Shown piece by piece: positions 14,216-16,527 of a stretch of 16,527 nt of DNA (position 1 is its first letter; each line of letters opens with the position of its first letter). Location: the NCBI GenBank assembly GCA_030667205.1, contig DAOUWH010000003.1, positions 1 to 16,527 of the forward strand, read 5' to 3'. The stretch is from Nitrospirota bacterium (lineage in GTDB: Bacteria > Nitrospirota > Thermodesulfovibrionia > Thermodesulfovibrionales > JdFR-86). The position numbers and the translations under genes are program-made. The notes under the pieces are model-generated. The model was not told the origin of the DNA. It saw only the letters and a list, made by a program, of their open reading frames with translations, and ran no database searches.

Positions 14216-14683
14216 GTGGGCAAAATAATCAACGATTGGAATGAGCTTAAGGAAACACTCGATGCCGAGCGGGCACAGGGCCGCAAAGTCGTGTTCACAA
14301 ACGGGTGTTTCGATATAGTCCACGCAGGGCACGTGCGCTACCTGAGGGAGGCGAAAAAGCTCGGAGACGTCCTTGTGATAGGGCTGAACTCCGACGCTTC
14401 GGTCTTGCGCATAAAACCCGGAAGGCCGGTAGTGCCCGAGGCCCAGAGGGCCGAGGTGCTTACAGCGCTCGATATGGTGGACTTCATAACGCTGTTTGAC
14501 GAAGATACACCCTACGAGCTTTTAAAAAACCTGAGGCCCGATGTGCTTGTTAAGGGCGGGGACTGGAAGCCGGAGGACATCGTGGGCTCCGACATCGTGC
14601 CCGTGACCAAGAGCCTGCCGTACTTCGAGGGCATGTCCACCACGGAAATCATCGAAAAGATACGCGGTCTAAAAGACGTTTAA
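14216..14683 (+). CDS. rfaE2: D-glycero-beta-D-manno-heptose 1-phosphate adenylyltransferase (stand-alone HldE C-domain)
   Basis: A 155-residue nucleotidyltransferase matching the C-terminal domain of HldE/RfaE. It would join ATP and heptose 1-phosphate to ADP-heptose for the LPS inner core. Motifs: TNGCFDIVHAGHVRYLREAK (28-47, with the H36-A-G-H39 nucleotide-binding motif), GLNSDASV, RPVVPEAQRAEVLTALDMV, KGGDWKPEDIVG and the closing STTEIIEKI. The kinase half (HldE N-domain) is not adjacent, so the two activities are on separate polypeptides or the kinase gene lies elsewhere. The start is GTG at 14216, 9 nt after rseP; no Shine-Dalgarno is visible. Related glycerol-phosphate cytidylyltransferases share the HxGH motif, but the STTEII ending favours the heptose enzyme. 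It implies an outer membrane with LPS. Confidence 0.92.
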   Translation: MGKIINDWNELKETLDAERAQGRKVVFTNGCFDIVHAGHVRYLREAKKLGDVLVIGLNSDASVLRIKPGRPVVPEAQRAEVLTALDMVDFITLFDEDTPYELLKNLRPDVLVKGGDWKPEDIVGSDIVPVTKSLPYFEGMSTTEIIEKIRGLKDV

Positions 14684-14690
14684 CATAATC

Positions 14691-16527
14691 GTGCCCCTTT
14701 CCGAGATTTTTAAAGGGTTCTATTCCCGTCTGGCTCCCCCTTCCCGGAGGATTTACAACCTTACGAACTCCGCAGCAGCACTGTACCTCGCGCTAATGGA
14801 TGAGCCCTTCCTGCTGATTGACAAGACCGAGGAGGCCGCGGAAAAGCTCCACAAGGACATCCTCTTTTACAGGAGTATCCTTAAACAGGGGAAAGACGTC
14901 ATCTATCTGCCGCCTCCTGAGGATCCCGCGTTCTCGGGCATAAGGGCCAGGGCCGTCCACAGGCTTGTGAGTTGCGAAGACTGTGCGCTTGTGACCTCAA
15001 AGGAGGCCGCTGTAAAACCCGTCTGGCGGCCGGATGCCTTAAAGGATGCCGTACATGAGCTAAGGACCGGCACTGAGGCCGGGCGCGACACCTTAGAGCA
15101 GGTTTTAAGGCACCTGGGCTACGCGCGCGTCCCTCTGGTTACGGAGGTGGGCCAGTACAGCAGACGGGGTTTCATATTCGATGTATATCCGTCCGCAGGG
15201 GCCACCCCTTTAAGGGTCGAGTTCTTCGGCGATGTAATAGACGGCATGAGGCTCTTCGACGTCGACACCCAGAGGTCGATATCAGTTATTAAGTCCTTAA
15301 CTCTTTTCCCTTCCGGAGAGCCCGAGGACGGAGTGGCCCTTGATGAGCTTGCGGGGGACAGGGGGCGCTTTATTATGGAGGGCGCCTTTGAGGAGGCCCC
15401 CGAAGGGGCCGTGACGCTATCGAGGTTCGCAATAGGGGGCGAGGGCGTCGACGCCGGTGTGCTCTCCATAGCGGGCCTCGGGGTCCTGCCCGGCGAGAGA
15501 AAAGGGCTGGATGACCTCCCGAAGGTCTTGAAACACCTGGGCAAGGAGCACAGGACCGTGCTGGTGGCATCGTCGGAAGGGCAGGCCGAAAGGCTTAAGG
15601 ACATCCTCATGGACGGTGACCTGATAGCGCCTGTTATAGCTCCTGATGAGGTCGTTAATTATAAGGGAAGGGTGTCGATATCCGTGGGCGGACTTTCCTC
15701 CGGCATCTTCCTGCCGGGGCTTCTGGTGCTTACCGAGGAGGAGATATTCGGCGGGAGGCCGGCATACAGGGCGATAAAAAAGTCAAAGGTCTCAAAACTC
15801 CTTGCCAGGGTGGAGGACCTCGAAAAGGGCGATTTCGTAGTGCACTACGACCACGGCATCGGCAGGTTCCAGGGCCTCGTGCGCCAGAGAATAGAGGGTA
15901 CGGAGTTCGACCTCCTGAGAATCGATTACGCCGAGGGCGGGAAGCTCTACCTGCCGCTACATGCGATAGAGAAGATTAAAAAATACCACTCCGAGGAAGC
16001 CTCCGTGCCCAAGCTCGACAGGCTCGGCACAAAAAAGTGGCAACGTAAAAGAGAGCGGATCAGGAAGAGGATAAAAGAACTGGCAGCGAAGCTGCTTAAG
16101 ATCTACGCCGAACGCGAGGTAGTAAAAGGAACCCGCTTCAGCCCCGACACCGAGATGCACAGGGAGTTCGAGAGTTTTTTCCCATACGAGGAAACGCCGG
16201 ACCAGGCAAAGGCAACAGAGGAGATAAAGGAGGACATGGAGGCCGAAAGGCCCATGGACAGGCTCCTCTCCGGCGACGTGGGCTACGGAAAGACCGAGGT
16301 CGCAATGAGGGCCGCCTTCAAAGCCGTGTTCGACGGCAAACAGGTCGCCGTGCTTGTGCCCACCACTCTGTTGTGCGAGCAGCATACGAGAATCTTCAGG
16401 AAAAGGTTTTCGGCTTTCCCTGTAACTGTTGATTATTTGAGCAGATTTAAGGGCCGGAAAGGACAGCTCAAGACCATCGAGGACATTGGGAGGGGACGTA
16501 TTGACATTGTCATTGCCACCCACGCGC
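14691..16527 (+). CDS. mfd: Transcription-repair coupling factor Mfd (partial, C-terminus off the right edge)
   Basis: 612 codons of Mfd are present. Mfd is the ATP-dependent translocase that removes stalled RNA polymerase at DNA lesions and recruits UvrA. Order: the UvrB-like D1a/D2/D1b region (about 20-205, including GFIFDVYPSAG and VEFFGDVIDGMRLFDVDTQRS), a short D3-like part (about 275-355), the CarD-like RNA polymerase-interacting domain (about 378-445, KGDFVVHYDHGIGRFQGL), and the start of the RecG-like motor with Walker A GDVGYGKTEVA (G528 to A538, K534) and motif Ia VAVLVPTTLL. Motif II and the rest are outside the window. In E. coli Mfd the Walker lysine is near residue 634, so this N-terminal half is about 100 residues shorter. 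The GTG at 14691 is the only start in the open frame, 7 nt after the upstream stop; no Shine-Dalgarno is visible. Confidence 0.95.
   Translation, partial: MPLSEIFKGFYSRLAPPSRRIYNLTNSAAALYLALMDEPFLLIDKTEEAAEKLHKDILFYRSILKQGKDVIYLPPPEDPAFSGIRARAVHRLVSCEDCALVTSKEAAVKPVWRPDALKDAVHELRTGTEAGRDTLEQVLRHLGYARVPLVTEVGQYSRRGFIFDVYPSAGATPLRVEFFGDVIDGMRLFDVDTQRSISVIKSLTLFPSGEPEDGVALDELAGDRGRFIMEGAFEEAPEGAVTLSRFAIGGEGVDAGVLSIAGLGVLPGERKGLDDLPKVLKHLGKEHRTVLVASSEGQAERLKDILMDGDLIAPVIAPDEVVNYKGRVSISVGGLSSGIFLPGLLVLTEEEIFGGRPAYRAIKKSKVSKLLARVEDLEKGDFVVHYDHGIGRFQGLVRQRIEGTEFDLLRIDYAEGGKLYLPLHAIEKIKKYHSEEASVPKLDRLGTKKWQRKRERIRKRIKELAAKLLKIYAEREVVKGTRFSPDTEMHREFESFFPYEETPDQAKATEEIKEDMEAERPMDRLLSGDVGYGKTEVAMRAAFKAVFDGKQVAVLVPTTLLCEQHTRIFRKRFSAFPVTVDYLSRFKGRKGQLKTIEDIGRGRIDIVIATHA

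Noticed and set aside
15119..16523. Minus-strand open frames inside mfd (15119-15610, 15957-16523)
   Set aside because: They lie opposite well-conserved Mfd domains, and their predicted proteins are low-complexity with no family resemblance.
1..16527. CRISPR array, tRNA genes, transposase or phage genes, toxin-antitoxin pairs
   Set aside because: I looked for regular spaced repeats, mobile-element proteins and small paired genes and found none; every sizeable open stretch is accounted for by chromosomal genes.

Overview
The window looks like ordinary chromosomal DNA from a Gram-negative (diderm), probably anaerobic or respiratory bacterium of moderately high GC. The evidence is a heptose-1-phosphate adenylyltransferase for LPS core, an RseP-type inner-membrane protease, the MEP isoprenoid enzyme Dxr, c-type cytochromes, a CHASE2 adenylate cyclase, and an SH3/M48 peptidase pair typical of Desulfobacterota/Nitrospirota-like genomes. 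The taxonomic guess is inference from gene content only. There are no tRNA, rRNA, CRISPR, insertion-sequence or phage signals. Gene density is very high, with many 4-31 nt overlaps.

Left third (1-4741, all minus strand): one tightly packed operon, read from right to left: rsmB (16S rRNA m5C methyltransferase), a three-PASTA single-pass membrane protein, rpe (ribulose-phosphate epimerase), a TPR protein, pgsA-like CDP-alcohol phosphatidyltransferase, and a PDZ/radical-SAM DUF512 protein that runs off the left edge. Most junctions overlap, so translational coupling is likely.

Middle (4742-8210, plus strand): a 75-bp divergent intergenic region, with a TATAAT on each strand and an inverted repeat between them, separates rsmB from a CHASE2-class III nucleotide cyclase. 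The cyclase overlaps a secreted SH3 protein, which overlaps an M48 metallopeptidase by 4 nt. This looks like a cell-envelope sensing and maintenance unit.

Next (8211-11185, plus): a 201-bp gap with two small hairpins and a candidate promoter, then a small electron-transfer cluster: a secreted mono-heme cytochrome c with a Tyr-Gly pentapeptide tail, a four-helix membrane protein fused to cytochrome c, and a 69-residue DUF2892 membrane protein. A near-consensus sigma70 promoter then precedes a MacB/FtsX-type ABC permease that has no ATPase gene beside it.

Right third (11186-16527, plus): Hsp20 behind a sigma32-like promoter and closed by a strong intrinsic terminator, then the housekeeping unit dxr-rseP-hldE(adenylyltransferase)-mfd. 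Mfd is cut by the right edge after 612 codons and has an N-terminal half about 100 residues shorter than the E. coli protein.

I do not see a clearly new multi-gene system. The best leads are the cytochrome cluster with the adjacent lone permease, the apparent use of leaderless or near-leaderless starts at transcription-unit heads (rsmB, the cyclase, dxr), and the compact Mfd.
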